From an uncultured Mesonia sp. (GTDB lineage Bacteria > Bacteroidota > Bacteroidia > Flavobacteriales > Flavobacteriaceae): a DNA stretch of 64,000 nt. The stretch lies in the NCBI GenBank assembly GCA_947494545.1, contig CANLVH010000001.1, positions 354,214-418,213 on the forward strand, read 5' to 3'. The translations under genes and the position numbers were made by a program. Shown one piece after another: positions 45,220 to 54,429 of this stretch; the first letter of the stretch is position 1, and each line of letters starts with the position of its first letter. The notes below the pieces were generated by a model. The model worked only from the letters and a program-made list of their open reading frames with translations, searched no databases and had not been told where the DNA came from.

Positions 45220-46103
45220 AAGCTTTCTCCATCATAGTACCCACCCTTAACCGGACAGAGTTTTTATTAAATACATTGCAAGATTTAGTAAAACAAAGCT
45301 ATGCATATGGTTATGAAATTTTAATTATAGACCAATCTATGCAGCCCGATCAAGAAGTAAAAGATTTCTGCTTAGGGTATGATTTTTTACGCTATCACTA
45401 TATAACGCATTTTCGTGGTCTCCCAGAAGCCCGAAATTATGGCGCACAGCAAGCAAAATACCCTTATTTACTTTTTTTAGATGACGATATAGCGTGCAAA
45501 ACCAATTTGCTGCAAGAACACGCTAAGGTTTTACAACAAGCGAATGTTGGTGTTTGTGCCGGAGGAATTACGGAAGCTTACAAAGCAAATAAAGATCAAG
45601 CCGTAGGTAGATTTATTTGGTATTCTGCTACCCCTTTACGCGGTTTCCATAAAATGGAAAAAAGAGAAGTTGACCACGCCGGAGGTGGTAATTTTTCGGT
45701 AAAAAAAGATGTTTATCTCAAAGTTAATGGCGTAGATGAACACCTAACCAAAGGAGCAGCTTTATACGAGGAAACTGACTTTTGTTTGCGGGTAAGAAAA
45801 GCTGGCTACAAAATTTATTTTAATTACGAAGCTCACGTCACCCATTTGGCAGCAGCAACCGGCGGTTGTCGGGTACCCGAAATAGATAAGTATATTTTTT
45901 CTTTAAGCCGAAATCGTTCTTTACTGATAGAAAGACACTTGCCCTGGTATTATCAAATAAGTGCTCATTTATATTTATTAAAATTAGTAGCCGCTTATTA
46001 TAAAACTTATCGTAATCCGAAAATTTGGAAAAATTATACGGCAGGAAAAAAGGAAGGGAGAATAGTAGGAAAATTATTGGTAAAAAATGGCAGAAAAAAC
46101 TAA
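45216..46103 (+). CDS. Family 2 glycosyltransferase
   Basis: 295 residues. FSIIVPTLNRTEFLLNTLQD opens the GT-A fold, YLLFLDDDIACKTN carries the DxD motif, and LYEETDFCLRVRKAGYKI holds the catalytic-base region (family E-x-D). The C-terminal part has a hydrophobic stretch. It overlaps the next gene by 17 bases and the sulfotransferase by an ATGA. Confidence 0.87.
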   Translation: MKAFSIIVPTLNRTEFLLNTLQDLVKQSYAYGYEILIIDQSMQPDQEVKDFCLGYDFLRYHYITHFRGLPEARNYGAQQAKYPYLLFLDDDIACKTNLLQEHAKVLQQANVGVCAGGITEAYKANKDQAVGRFIWYSATPLRGFHKMEKREVDHAGGGNFSVKKDVYLKVNGVDEHLTKGAALYEETDFCLRVRKAGYKIYFNYEAHVTHLAAATGGCRVPEIDKYIFSLSRNRSLLIERHLPWYYQISAHLYLLKLVAAYYKTYRNPKIWKNYTAGKKEGRIVGKLLVKNGRKN

Positions 46104-47076
46104 GACTAAGCCAAAGAAATATTATTCAGAAATAGATATTTTAAAAGGTATAGGTATTTTTCTTGTGGTACTTGGGCATCTATCTTTTAAAAACGAAAAT
46201 ATTAGTCACCTAATATTTTCGTTTCATATGCCATTATTTTTTGTTCTTTCTGGTTTTGTTTTTAAAAGAAAAAAGATGTCAAATTTCTTCTTAAGCAAAT
46301 TTAGAAGAATTTTAATTCCTTATATTTTTTTTAGCTTTATTAGTTTCTTAGCATATTATATGTTGAACTTTAGAACTTCTATTTATACCATAAAGGATTT
46401 TTTTATCGGTACTTTGCTGGGTATTTCTAACGACTATTATTTAGCTTGGAATGTAGTCTTATGGTTTCTCTCCAGTATATTTTTAGTAAATGTCTTATTT
46501 AATGTTTTTTTTAGAAAAAAGCGGTGGATTGTACTTTTATTTTTGTGGCTATTAGGGTTCATTTTAATGTATAATATAGACGCGGTACTCCCTTTTCATA
46601 TTAAATCTACTCTATTGGCTATACCGTTTTTTGGTTTCGGTATTTTATTGAAAACAAATTATAAGTACTTAGAAAATTTTTTCTTTAATAAATACTTAGA
46701 AATAAAATCTGGATTTCTTTTGGTATTTGGTATTGTGTTGGCATTCTTAAATAAGGAGACACCAGACTTGAGACTGGCAGAAATAGGACAGCCTGTTCTA
46801 TTTTATCCTGCAGGGATTTTAATTACTTTAGCTCTTTTAGGTTTAGTCAAGGAATATAGAAGCTATTGGTTAATTTGGCTTGGAGTTAATAGCTTAGCTA
46901 TTATGGGTCTGCACTTGAAAATTAGATTTTTAGGTGTGAAATTAATTGAGTTGCTCCCTTTACAGAATAATAGCTTATTTTTTAATCTATTAGTTGCAGT
47001 AACAATGCTCATTTTGTTACTTCCCCTAATAATTATATTAAATAAATACACTCCTATTTTGGTTGGTCGGAAATGA
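46087..47076 (+). CDS. Acyltransferase 3 family membrane protein
   Basis: 329 residues, about ten membrane segments. The family's N-terminal motif is EIDILKGIGIFLVVLGHLSF, with the conserved His in GHLS, followed by FSFHMPLFFVLSGFVFKRK. Such proteins move acetyl or other acyl groups across the membrane onto polysaccharide sugars. It starts within the 3' end of the preceding glycosyltransferase gene and ends in an ATGA with the following one. Confidence 0.88.
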   Translation: MAEKTKTKPKKYYSEIDILKGIGIFLVVLGHLSFKNENISHLIFSFHMPLFFVLSGFVFKRKKMSNFFLSKFRRILIPYIFFSFISFLAYYMLNFRTSIYTIKDFFIGTLLGISNDYYLAWNVVLWFLSSIFLVNVLFNVFFRKKRWIVLLFLWLLGFILMYNIDAVLPFHIKSTLLAIPFFGFGILLKTNYKYLENFFFNKYLEIKSGFLLVFGIVLAFLNKETPDLRLAEIGQPVLFYPAGILITLALLGLVKEYRSYWLIWLGVNSLAIMGLHLKIRFLGVKLIELLPLQNNSLFFNLLVAVTMLILLLPLIIILNKYTPILVGRK

Positions 47077-48194
47077 AACAAAATAAAACCCTACTTTTAA
47101 TCTCTTATGATTTTCCTCCCTCTACAGGCGGGATTGCGCGTTTATGCCACGAAATTGTTACGCATATATCTCCTTACTATAAGCATATACGAGTACTTAC
47201 TGTAAAAAAAGAGGGCTTTGCCATACCTTACCAAGATATGCAAGAAGTCACTATGCATTTTCTACCAGAACAACGGGGGAAAGCAGAAATAAAAGCCTTG
47301 CAAATGCTAAAAAAATGGCCGGATAAAAAAAATACAGATGTACTTTGTGGGCTTTGGCATCCCGATGCCGCTTTAGCAGTATTGGCTGGTATGAAAAATG
47401 TTTTTGTTTTAGCCCACGGCGCCGAATTATTAACCGGAGAAAGTAAATTTAGAAAATATTTGTGGAATCCGCTTTATGCCAAATGGATGTTAGGGAAAGC
47501 AAACAAAATAATTGCTAATAGTCACTTTACGGAAAATTTAGTAAAAAAAATTAATCCGGCAGCAACTACGGTAGCTTTACCTCTAGGCGTAAATCCGGAT
47601 TTTTTTAAACCTCTGCCTATTAGTAGAAAAGACGATAAATTTAAAATTTGTACGCTTTCCAGGGTTTTACAGTTTAAAGGGCACGATTTTATTCTAAAGA
47701 GTTTAGAAAGTTTGCCACAAACCTATAAAGAAAAAATAGAATGGCATATTGCCGGTACAGGGCCGTATTTGGAACCTTTAAAAAGATTAGCAGCAAAGAC
47801 TAGCCTAGCAAAGCAAATATATTTTCATGGCTTTGTGTCTGATACTGCGTTGCCACAATTTTATAACCAACATGATTTGTTTATTTTAGCCACTCGGCAA
47901 GAAACAAAGTCAACCCAAGTAGAAGGTTTTGGTCTGGTGTTTTTAGAAGCCCAAGCCTGTGGCATTCCTGTTATAGGCACTAAAACAGGTGGAATTGCCG
48001 ATGCGATAGAAGAAGGGAAAGGCGGTTGGTTAATAAAACAAGACAATCAGCAAGAACTTAAAGAATTGTTGCAAAAACTAATAGATGCCCCGGATTTGGT
48101 ACGAGCAGCAGGAAGTAAGGCACGTAAACGCGTAGAAGAAAAAGCTAGTTGGGGAAAGTACGTTGAAAATTTATATGCTGAAATGTGCTCATGA
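47073..48194 (+). CDS. Family 4 glycosyltransferase
   Basis: 373 residues, GT-B fold. N-terminal PPSTGGIARLCHEIV (Gly-rich loop) and the C-terminal nucleotide-sugar site with EGFGLVFLEAQACGIPVIGT. The E-x7-E arrangement is present (second Glu in FLEAQ). It adds one sugar to the repeat unit; specificity unknown. The stop overlaps the polymerase ATG (ATGA at 48191-48194). Confidence 0.88.
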   Translation: MKQNKTLLLISYDFPPSTGGIARLCHEIVTHISPYYKHIRVLTVKKEGFAIPYQDMQEVTMHFLPEQRGKAEIKALQMLKKWPDKKNTDVLCGLWHPDAALAVLAGMKNVFVLAHGAELLTGESKFRKYLWNPLYAKWMLGKANKIIANSHFTENLVKKINPAATTVALPLGVNPDFFKPLPISRKDDKFKICTLSRVLQFKGHDFILKSLESLPQTYKEKIEWHIAGTGPYLEPLKRLAAKTSLAKQIYFHGFVSDTALPQFYNQHDLFILATRQETKSTQVEGFGLVFLEAQACGIPVIGTKTGGIADAIEEGKGGWLIKQDNQQELKELLQKLIDAPDLVRAAGSKARKRVEEKASWGKYVENLYAEMCS

Positions 48195-49294
48195 TTCCAA
48201 TAGAATACTACATCCCTGCCTATTATATTTGTTTAAGCTTAGTGCTTTTGTTTAGTACGTTACCTTTATTTAAATATAAATATTTAGAGAATTTCCCCGC
48301 GATCAATTTACAAGTAGGGAGTATTTTTTTACTATTGGTGACCATTGGTTTTATAGGTTTACGAGATCCGTGGGGACACTGGTCGTATTTAGGTGACACA
48401 GGTGCCTATACTCGAACATACGACTTGATACAAGAAGGGATTAGAACCGAGTTTAGTAAAGATGTTGGCTTTTATGTGTTTATGAAACTTTGTTCCCAAA
48501 TTATGGAGATACAAGGTTTTTATTTGCTGTCTGCTATTTTATATGTGGGTTTGCCGTATTTGACTTTTAAAAAATGGTTTAAAGAATATGCTTTTTTTGC
48601 ATTGGTAACTTTCATCACCGCTATGTCTTTTTGGAGTTTTGGTATCAATGGCGTTCGCAGTGGTTTAGCCAGCTCTATTTTTATTTTTGCTTTAAGGTTT
48701 CGGGATAAAAAATGGTTACTATATGCGCTTATGTTGCTGTCTATTACCTTTCATAAATCCATGCTTTTGCCGTTTGTGGCATATATCGTAGCCAGTTTTT
48801 ATACCAATACCAATATTTTAATGTTAATATGGTTAAGCGCTATTCCCATTAGTTTATTAGTAGGACAAGAATTAGAAACTGTGGTAAGTGGTATTTTTAC
48901 CTCCGATACGGTAATTGCAGATGAACGAGCTTTAACCTACTTTTCTGGAGAAGATAAAGATTTATATACAGACCAACGTTTTCGCTTAGATTTTGTAATT
49001 TATAGTGCTATTCCGATACTTTTAGCGTATTGGCAACTGTATAAAAAGAATTATCAAAATAAATTATTTGTTCAATTGATAAATATGTACTTAATAGCGA
49101 ATGCGGCTTGGGTGTTGCTAATCTATGTGCCATTCACTAATCGTATAGCTTATTTATCTTGGTTTATAATGCCGATAATATTGATTTTTCCATTTATACA
49201 CAATTATCAAGAAAAAAAATTATTAACCACTAAAACAATATTAATTATTATTTCAACTTCGGTATTTTTTACTTTAATAATGCAATTTAGATAA
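48191..49294 (+). CDS. EpsG-family polysaccharide polymerase (Wzy role)
   Basis: 367 residues from the ATG at 48191; a GTG two codons upstream is less likely because the ATG makes a classic ATGA overlap with the previous stop. About ten membrane segments. The periplasmic motif GLRDPWGHWSYLGDTGAY and the FGINGVRSGLASSIFIFALR segment are typical of EpsG. It joins repeat units into polymer, matching the flippase and Wzc found here. It is followed without a gap by the next glycosyltransferase. Confidence 0.85.
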   Translation: MIPIEYYIPAYYICLSLVLLFSTLPLFKYKYLENFPAINLQVGSIFLLLVTIGFIGLRDPWGHWSYLGDTGAYTRTYDLIQEGIRTEFSKDVGFYVFMKLCSQIMEIQGFYLLSAILYVGLPYLTFKKWFKEYAFFALVTFITAMSFWSFGINGVRSGLASSIFIFALRFRDKKWLLYALMLLSITFHKSMLLPFVAYIVASFYTNTNILMLIWLSAIPISLLVGQELETVVSGIFTSDTVIADERALTYFSGEDKDLYTDQRFRLDFVIYSAIPILLAYWQLYKKNYQNKLFVQLINMYLIANAAWVLLIYVPFTNRIAYLSWFIMPIILIFPFIHNYQEKKLLTTKTILIIISTSVFFTLIMQFR

Positions 49295-50212
49295 ATGAAA
49301 AAATTGTTTACTATTTTTACTCCAACTTATAATAGAGTCCACACTCTTAAAAAGCTATATTCAAGTTTGTGTACTCAAAATTATAAAAATTTTGAATGGG
49401 TTATTGTAGATGATGGTAGCACTGATGAAACCGAAAACTATTTAAATACACTTAAAAATCTTTCCAAAATATCTATTACCTATTATAGGCAGAACAATGC
49501 GGGTAAGCACATTGCTATAAATAAAGGTTTAGATTTAGCAACTGGTGAATGGTTCTTTATAGTAGATAGTGATGACTTTCTACCACATAATTCTTTAGAA
49601 ACCTTAAAAGAACATATTAAAACTTTACCTTCCGCTATAAGTGGTGTAGTTGCACGGAAAGCATTTGAAGGTAATAAAATTATAGGGAATCAATTTCGAA
49701 ATTATTCTTTTGTATCTGATTCGGTGGAAAGGAAATATATTTATAAAATAGATGGTGATTTAGCTGAGGTTTATAAAGCAGATGTTATGCGCAAATATAA
49801 ATTTCCTATAATACCAAATCAAAAGTTTTGTGCTGAAGGCTTGTTATGGAATAGATTAGCTAAGAACCATAAAGCTTTATTTGTAAATGATGTGGTGTAT
49901 ATTGCAGAGTATTTAGAAGGAGGCTTATCAGCCAATAGCATTTTAAATCGTCGTAAAAGTCCAGATTATGCTATGTTATTATATAAAGAATTAGCAGAAG
50001 ATAAAAGACTAAGTTTATTTATAAAAGCACGCACCTATATCAATTACTGGCGGTTTTCTTTTTTTAATAAAGAATCTATTTTAAGTAATTGGAATAATAT
50101 TAACAATAACTTATTTGCTCTTTTTTTCTATCCGGCAGCTTATGCTATAAAGCTATGGGATGATGTTAAAATAAAAAAAATAAAGAAAATTGAAAATACT
50201 ACATGTCATTAA
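49295..50212 (+). CDS. Family 2 glycosyltransferase
   Basis: 305 residues. FTIFTPTYNRVHTLKKLYSS and FEWVIVDDGSTDETE mark the donor-binding half and FIVDSDDFLPHN the DxD region. The sequence is strongly AT-rich. It starts right at the stop of the polymerase gene and overlaps the next gene by 23 bases. Confidence 0.87.
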   Translation: MKKLFTIFTPTYNRVHTLKKLYSSLCTQNYKNFEWVIVDDGSTDETENYLNTLKNLSKISITYYRQNNAGKHIAINKGLDLATGEWFFIVDSDDFLPHNSLETLKEHIKTLPSAISGVVARKAFEGNKIIGNQFRNYSFVSDSVERKYIYKIDGDLAEVYKADVMRKYKFPIIPNQKFCAEGLLWNRLAKNHKALFVNDVVYIAEYLEGGLSANSILNRRKSPDYAMLLYKELAEDKRLSLFIKARTYINYWRFSFFNKESILSNWNNINNNLFALFFYPAAYAIKLWDDVKIKKIKKIENTTCH

Positions 50213-51266
50213 TAGTTTTGAAGTTGGAGGAGCTGAAAAATTGGTTTCTGATTTAATTCCTTTAATGAATAAAAGGAATATTCAAACAGATGTGATTGCC
50301 TTAAAAGAAACTAGAAATTTTTTATCGGAAAAATTAAAAAATAAGAATGTTTTATTTCTGTCTAAGGGTTCTGTATATAACCCTGTTTTACTTTTTAAAT
50401 TGCGAAAGAAGATAGAAAATTATGATGTAGTGCACATTCATCTTTTTCCATCTCTTTATTGGATTGTTTTTGCTAAAATGTTAAATAGAAAATCCAATAC
50501 TAAATTAGTTTACACTGAACATAGTACAAGTAATAAGCGAAGAAATTATATGTTAACAAGGATTATAGATAATTTTGTTTATGCTCACCTTGACTTTATT
50601 GCTTGCATAACTGCTGCAACTAAAATTAATTTAGAAGAACATATAGGTGATAAAAACAATATTGAGATTATAAACAACGGAATTGTACTAGATGATTATC
50701 GCTTTTGCGGTGATGTAGAATACCCTTTTTTTAGAAATAGTTTTAAATTAATTCAAATTTCTAGCTTTAGAAAACAAAAAGATCAAGAAACAATTATAAA
50801 TGCTTTAATGTTTTTGCCAAATAAAATTAAATTGATATTAGTTGGTAGCGGCTCATTGTTAGAACCATGTCAAGCACTAGTCAATAAATTAAATTTAGAA
50901 GATAGAGTCTTATTTTTAGGGAAAAGAGCAGACATCCCAGGTCTTTTAAATTTTTCAGATGTTGTGATACAGTCTTCCCATTATGAGGGTTTTGGATTAG
51001 CTGCCTTGGAAGGAATGGCGGCTAATAAACCTGTAATTGCATCTGATGTTAAAGGATTAAAAGAAGTTGTGGGAGGTCATGGGTTATTAGCTATTAGGAA
51101 TGATCCAAAAGATTTGGCAGAAAAAGTGAAATCTTTATATGAGAATAAGGCTTTTTATGAAGAAATAAAAAATAAGTGTTATTTAAGAGCCAAAGATTAT
51201 TCAATTGAATCTATGATTGATAAATATTTAGACGCTTATAAAAAAGTATTAAATGGCCAAACCTAA
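50190..51266 (+). CDS. Family 4 glycosyltransferase with TTG start
   Basis: 358 residues. The start is TTG at 50190: translation from it gives MKILHVINSFEVGGAEKLVS, the canonical GT4 N terminus, and no ATG exists nearby in frame. The Gly-rich loop is VGGAEKLV and the donor site is HYEGFGLAALEGMAANKPVI. It overlaps both neighbours (23 and 14 bases), so expression depends on translational coupling. Confidence 0.88.
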   Translation: MKILHVINSFEVGGAEKLVSDLIPLMNKRNIQTDVIALKETRNFLSEKLKNKNVLFLSKGSVYNPVLLFKLRKKIENYDVVHIHLFPSLYWIVFAKMLNRKSNTKLVYTEHSTSNKRRNYMLTRIIDNFVYAHLDFIACITAATKINLEEHIGDKNNIEIINNGIVLDDYRFCGDVEYPFFRNSFKLIQISSFRKQKDQETIINALMFLPNKIKLILVGSGSLLEPCQALVNKLNLEDRVLFLGKRADIPGLLNFSDVVIQSSHYEGFGLAALEGMAANKPVIASDVKGLKEVVGGHGLLAIRNDPKDLAEKVKSLYENKAFYEEIKNKCYLRAKDYSIESMIDKYLDAYKKVLNGQT

Positions 51267-52428
51267 ACTCATCCGCATAACCACGGTGCCACTTTCTTTG
51301 CAAGTTTTATTAAAAGGGCAATTAGCCTTCATGCAAAAACATTTTGAGGTCCTGGCGGTATCATCGGGACCGGAAGAAGCATTGGAGTCAGTTGGTAAGC
51401 GAGAAGGAGTACGCACAAAGCAAATAGCAATGACCCGCGCCATTACTCCTATGGCAGATTTAAAAGCTTTGTGGAAGTTATACCGTTTTTTAAAAAAAGA
51501 AAAGCCAAAAATAGTACATACCCATACACCTAAAGCGGGTGTAACAGGCATGTTAGCAGCCAAACTAGCAGGTGTGCCGCATCGGTTACATACTGTAGCC
51601 GGTTTACCATTAATGGAAGCTAAGGGAAAGAAACGTTGGTTACTAAACAAAGTAGAAAAACTTACCTATGCTTGTGCTACTAACGTTTATCCAAACAGCA
51701 AAGGTTTATATAATTTTATATTGAAAGAAAGATTTACAACGGCAAAGAAACTAAAAATTATTGCTCAAGGCAGTTCTAACGGCATCAACACCACTCACTT
51801 TAACCCAGAAGCCTATAACGAGGCTCAAAAAATAAGTTTACGTGAAGACTTAAACATTAACGAAGAAGATTTTGTATTCGTATTTGTAGGTCGATTGGTA
51901 GCAGACAAAGGTATCAATGAGTTAGTAGATGCATTCAAAAGCCTATGTCATCTCGAGCGGAATCGAGAGACAAGACTTTTATTAGTTGGTCCTTATGAAA
52001 CAGAACTCGATCCTTTAAAAAAAGAGACGCTTCAGGAAATAAAAACAAACCCTGCAATCATTTCAGTAGGTTACCAAGAAGATGTACGACCTTTTTTTGC
52101 AATTAGTAATGCTTTAGCATTTCCGAGTTATCGCGAAGGTTTCCCCAATGTAGTTTTACAAGCCGGCGCAATGGGTTTACCAAGTATTGTAACGGATATA
52201 AATGGCTGCAACGAAATCATCAATAACCAAGAAAACGGACTTATCATTCCGCCAAAAGATACAGAAGCTTTACAAAGCGCAATGTTGCAATTAATGAACG
52301 ATAAAACCCTTTATACACATCTACAAAAAAACGCAAGACCAATGATTTGTAACAGGTATGAACAAAAGTTGGTTTGGGAGGCGCTGTTGGAGGAATATGA
52401 GAGGTTGTTGGAGGTGAGTAATGAGTAA
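51253..52428 (+). CDS. Family 4 glycosyltransferase carrying a repeat-derived insertion
   Basis: 391 residues. GT-B fold: the N-terminal half has HTHTPKAGVTGMLAAKLAGV, as in WbpV/WcaC-like enzymes, and the donor half has VFVGRLVADKGINELVDAF, then YREGFPNVVLQAGAMGLPSI. Between VDAFKSL and LLLVGPYE lies CHLERNRETR, encoded by a palindromic intergenic-repeat word (51947-51977); see findings. The enzyme frame is intact. A C-poor low-complexity tract follows the stop at 52428. Confidence 0.87.
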   Translation: MAKPKLIRITTVPLSLQVLLKGQLAFMQKHFEVLAVSSGPEEALESVGKREGVRTKQIAMTRAITPMADLKALWKLYRFLKKEKPKIVHTHTPKAGVTGMLAAKLAGVPHRLHTVAGLPLMEAKGKKRWLLNKVEKLTYACATNVYPNSKGLYNFILKERFTTAKKLKIIAQGSSNGINTTHFNPEAYNEAQKISLREDLNINEEDFVFVFVGRLVADKGINELVDAFKSLCHLERNRETRLLLVGPYETELDPLKKETLQEIKTNPAIISVGYQEDVRPFFAISNALAFPSYREGFPNVVLQAGAMGLPSIVTDINGCNEIINNQENGLIIPPKDTEALQSAMLQLMNDKTLYTHLQKNARPMICNRYEQKLVWEALLEEYERLLEVSNE

Positions 52429-52484
52429 TGAGTGATCTGAAATCCAGTAAACCGGTCAACCGGTAAACCAGAAAACCAGAAAAT

Positions 52485-52637
52485 ATGAAAACACATAAAG
52501 ATTTAGATGTTTGGAAAAATGCTATTAGTTTTGTAACAAAAATCTACGGAACTACAGAGGTGTTTCCAAGAGAGGAAATTTATGGATTGACCAATCAGAT
52601 TCGTCGGGCAGCTATTTCTGTACCGTCTAATACTTGA
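52485..52637 (+). pseudogene. Four-helix bundle (S23/IVP-like) gene, 5' half
   Basis: 50 residues, MKTHKDLDVWKNAISFVTKI onward to RRAAISVPSNT and then TGA. It is the first half of a four-helix bundle protein of the 23S rRNA intervening-sequence (IVP/S23) family. The family continues SVPSN-IAEG; here the frame stops right after SN. The second half lies at 52929-53132 in the same frame, after the inserted GIY-YIG element. Such small genes are often found in Bacteroidota polysaccharide loci; the role is unknown. Confidence 0.85.
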
Positions 52638-52925
52638 CCTGTGAAATTAATTCAAATCATTATGAGAGATTTTTTCTATGTTTATATTTTGGAAAGCGAA
52701 GTTGATGGTAAAAACTATACAGGTTATACGAAAGATTTGAATTTACGATTTAACCAGCACAATAATGGCTATGTAAAATCTACAAAAAATCGTAAGCCTT
52801 TAAAATTAATTTATTTTGAAGCTTGTTTATCCCCAAATGATGCATTAAAAAGAGAAAAATACTTTAAAACACATTATGGTAAAATGTTCTTAAAAAAAAG
52901 ACTTAAATCGTATTTCACAGGTTAA
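52634..52925 (+). mobile_element. 292-bp element with 14-bp terminal inverted repeats carrying a GIY-YIG gene
   Basis: Left end TTGACCTGTGAAAT (52634-52647) and right end ATTTCACAGGTTAA (52912-52925) are inverted repeats with one mismatch. AC flanks both sides (52632-52633 and 52926-52927). The element sits exactly between the SN and EG codons of the four-helix bundle gene. Its single gene encodes a GIY-YIG protein whose last codons and stop lie in the right repeat, and whose left repeat supplies the TGA that ends the host's first half. Confidence 0.8.
52662..52925 (+). CDS. GIY-YIG nuclease family protein
   Basis: 87 residues from the ATG at 52662 (a GTG at 52641 lies inside the left inverted repeat and is not preferred). 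The GIY-YIG core is FYVYILESEVDGKNYTGYT, with the catalytic Arg in KDLNLRFNQHN and the catalytic Glu in ALKREKYFKTHYG. It is a single-domain protein of the YhbQ/UPF0213 size. GIY-YIG domains cut one DNA strand using a metal ion. Sitting inside an inverted-repeat-flanked insertion suggests it helps that element spread, like a homing endonuclease; this is inference. Confidence 0.88.
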   Translation: MRDFFYVYILESEVDGKNYTGYTKDLNLRFNQHNNGYVKSTKNRKPLKLIYFEACLSPNDALKREKYFKTHYGKMFLKKRLKSYFTG

Positions 52926-52928
52926 ACG

Positions 52929-53132
52929 GAGGGCTTAGCTAGAAAAAGTAAAAAGGAAAATATTCAATTTTTATATATAAGTTTAAGTAGTTTAGCAGAA
53001 TTAGAAACGCAATTAATAATTTCCAATAATCTCTCCTATATCCCTGAAGAAAAAATTCAAGATCTATTAACAGAAATTATGGAAATTAGAAAAATGCTAA
53101 TAGGTTTAATCAATTACTTTAAAAGGCAGTGA
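52929..53132 (+). pseudogene. Four-helix bundle (S23/IVP-like) gene, 3' half
   Basis: 67 codons from GAG at 52929 to the TGA at 53130-53132, beginning EGLARKSKKENIQFLYISLS and ending LIGLINYFKRQ. It is in the same reading frame as 52485-52637 and completes a protein of about 118 residues, the normal length of the family. It has no start codon at its head. Confidence 0.85.
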
Positions 53133-53218
53133 TTTTTATATTCAGTTTCGTGTGATGAGTGAAGCTTACTGCTCACTGTTTACTGATGACTGCTCACTAT
53201 TCCCAAATTTCGAAAAAA

Positions 53219-53827
53219 ATGTACTCAAAAATAATCAAACCCACATTTGACTTCCTCACCGCCTTAGTGGGATTGCTAATTCTGAGTCCTATTTTTATCG
53301 TGGTAACCCTTGCTTTGACCATCGCCAATAAGGGAAAGCCTTTTTTTGTACAGAAACGTCCGGGAAAAAACGAACGCATTTTTAGTATTATCAAGTTTAA
53401 AACGATGAACGATAAACGCGATGCGGCCGGTAAGTTATTACCCGATGCAGAACGCCTTACCGGAATAGGAAAATTTGTACGAAAAACCTCTTTAGATGAA
53501 ATACCTCAATTGCTAAATGTTTTAAAAGGCGATATGAGTTTGGTAGGTCCGCGACCTTTATTGCCGGAATACTTAGCTTTGTACAACAAAGAACAAAAGA
53601 AAAGACACCAAGTGCGTCCCGGCATTACCGGTTGGGCGCAGGTAAACGGCCGTAATGCTATATCGTGGCAAGATAAGTTTGCTTACGATGTTTGGTATGT
53701 AAAACATCAAAGTTTTTTAGTAGATTTAAAAATTCTAGGAAGAACAATAAAAAAGGTGCTAGTTTCGGAAGGAATTGCAGCGGAAGGCAATGCAACGATT
53801 GAGCCTTTTAAAGGGAACAATTTATGA
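53219..53827 (+). CDS. Priming sugar transferase (bacterial sugar transferase, WcaJ/WbaP/PglC core)
   Basis: 202 residues from the ATG at 53219. The frame is open to a GTG at 53159, but that 20-codon extension is made of low-complexity intergenic repeat words, so it is rejected. One N-terminal hydrophobic helix ([20 protein letters not shown]) precedes the catalytic core with [34 protein letters not shown] and [15 protein letters not shown]. It loads the first sugar-phosphate onto undecaprenyl phosphate. ATGA overlap with the acetyltransferase gene. Confidence 0.92.
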   Translation: MYSKIIKPTFDFLTALVGLLILSPIFIVVTLALTIANKGKPFFVQKRPGKNERIFSIIKFKTMNDKRDAAGKLLPDAERLTGIGKFVRKTSLDEIPQLLNVLKGDMSLVGPRPLLPEYLALYNKEQKKRHQVRPGITGWAQVNGRNAISWQDKFAYDVWYVKHQSFLVDLKILGRTIKKVLVSEGIAAEGNATIEPFKGNNL

Positions 53828-54429
53828 ATAATAAAAAAATAAATCTTTACGGAGCAAGTGGTCACGCCAAAGTGGTATTAGAGTGTATCTTATCTTCCGG
53901 GATTTTTAATGTTGGTAAGATTTACGATGATAATAAAAGTATTAGTCAACTTTTAGACTATGAAGTTGCGCATACTTCTAAAATTAGCGAGAAAACTAAC
54001 TTTATTATAAGCATAGGTAACAATCAAACCCGAAAAAAAATTGCACAACAGTATAATCTTAACTTTACGGAAGCGATTGTTCATCCAAAAGCTATTGTGT
54101 CAAACTTTTCTGTTTTAGGAAAAGGAACTGTAATTATGCCGTTAGTAGTGGTGAATCCTTCAGTAGAAATAGGAGAACACGTGATAATTAATACAGGTGC
54201 AATTGTAGAACACGATTGTATAATTAATAATTTTTGTCATATCTCGCCAAGCGCTACCTTAGCGGGCGGAGTGGTAGTTGGCGAAGCAACACATATTGGT
54301 ACGGGAGCTGTGGTTTTACCCGGTATAAATATTGGTAAAAATTGCACAATCGGCGCCGGCGCAGTAGTAACCAAAAACATTCCCGATAATTGCACCGCAG
54401 TAGGTATTCCGGCTAAACCAATTAAATGA
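53824..54429 (+). CDS. PglD/NeuD-family acetyltransferase
   Basis: 201 residues. An N-terminal Rossmann-like segment, [19 protein letters not shown], binds the nucleotide sugar. The C-terminal two thirds are hexapeptide repeats forming a left-handed beta helix ([45 protein letters not shown]). Such enzymes acetylate the 4-amino group of UDP-sugars (as in bacillosamine) using acetyl-CoA. It is the last gene of the operon. An aminotransferase partner is not in the window. Confidence 0.88.
   Translation: MNNKKINLYGASGHAKVVLECILSSGIFNVGKIYDDNKSISQLLDYEVAHTSKISEKTNFIISIGNNQTRKKIAQQYNLNFTEAIVHPKAIVSNFSVLGKGTVIMPLVVVNPSVEIGEHVIINTGAIVEHDCIINNFCHISPSATLAGGVVVGEATHIGTGAVVLPGINIGKNCTIGAGAVVTKNIPDNCTAVGIPAKPIK

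Noticed and set aside
52634..52925. A group I intron or an intein carrying the GIY-YIG gene
   Set aside because: The insert is 292 bp, of which 264 are coding, too short for a group I core, and the inserted frame is closed by stops at both ends, so it is not an intein.
53159..53218. Longer N terminus for the priming transferase (GTG start)
   Set aside because: The extra residues are encoded by low-complexity repeat words (gctcactgtttactgatgac), not by family-conserved sequence.
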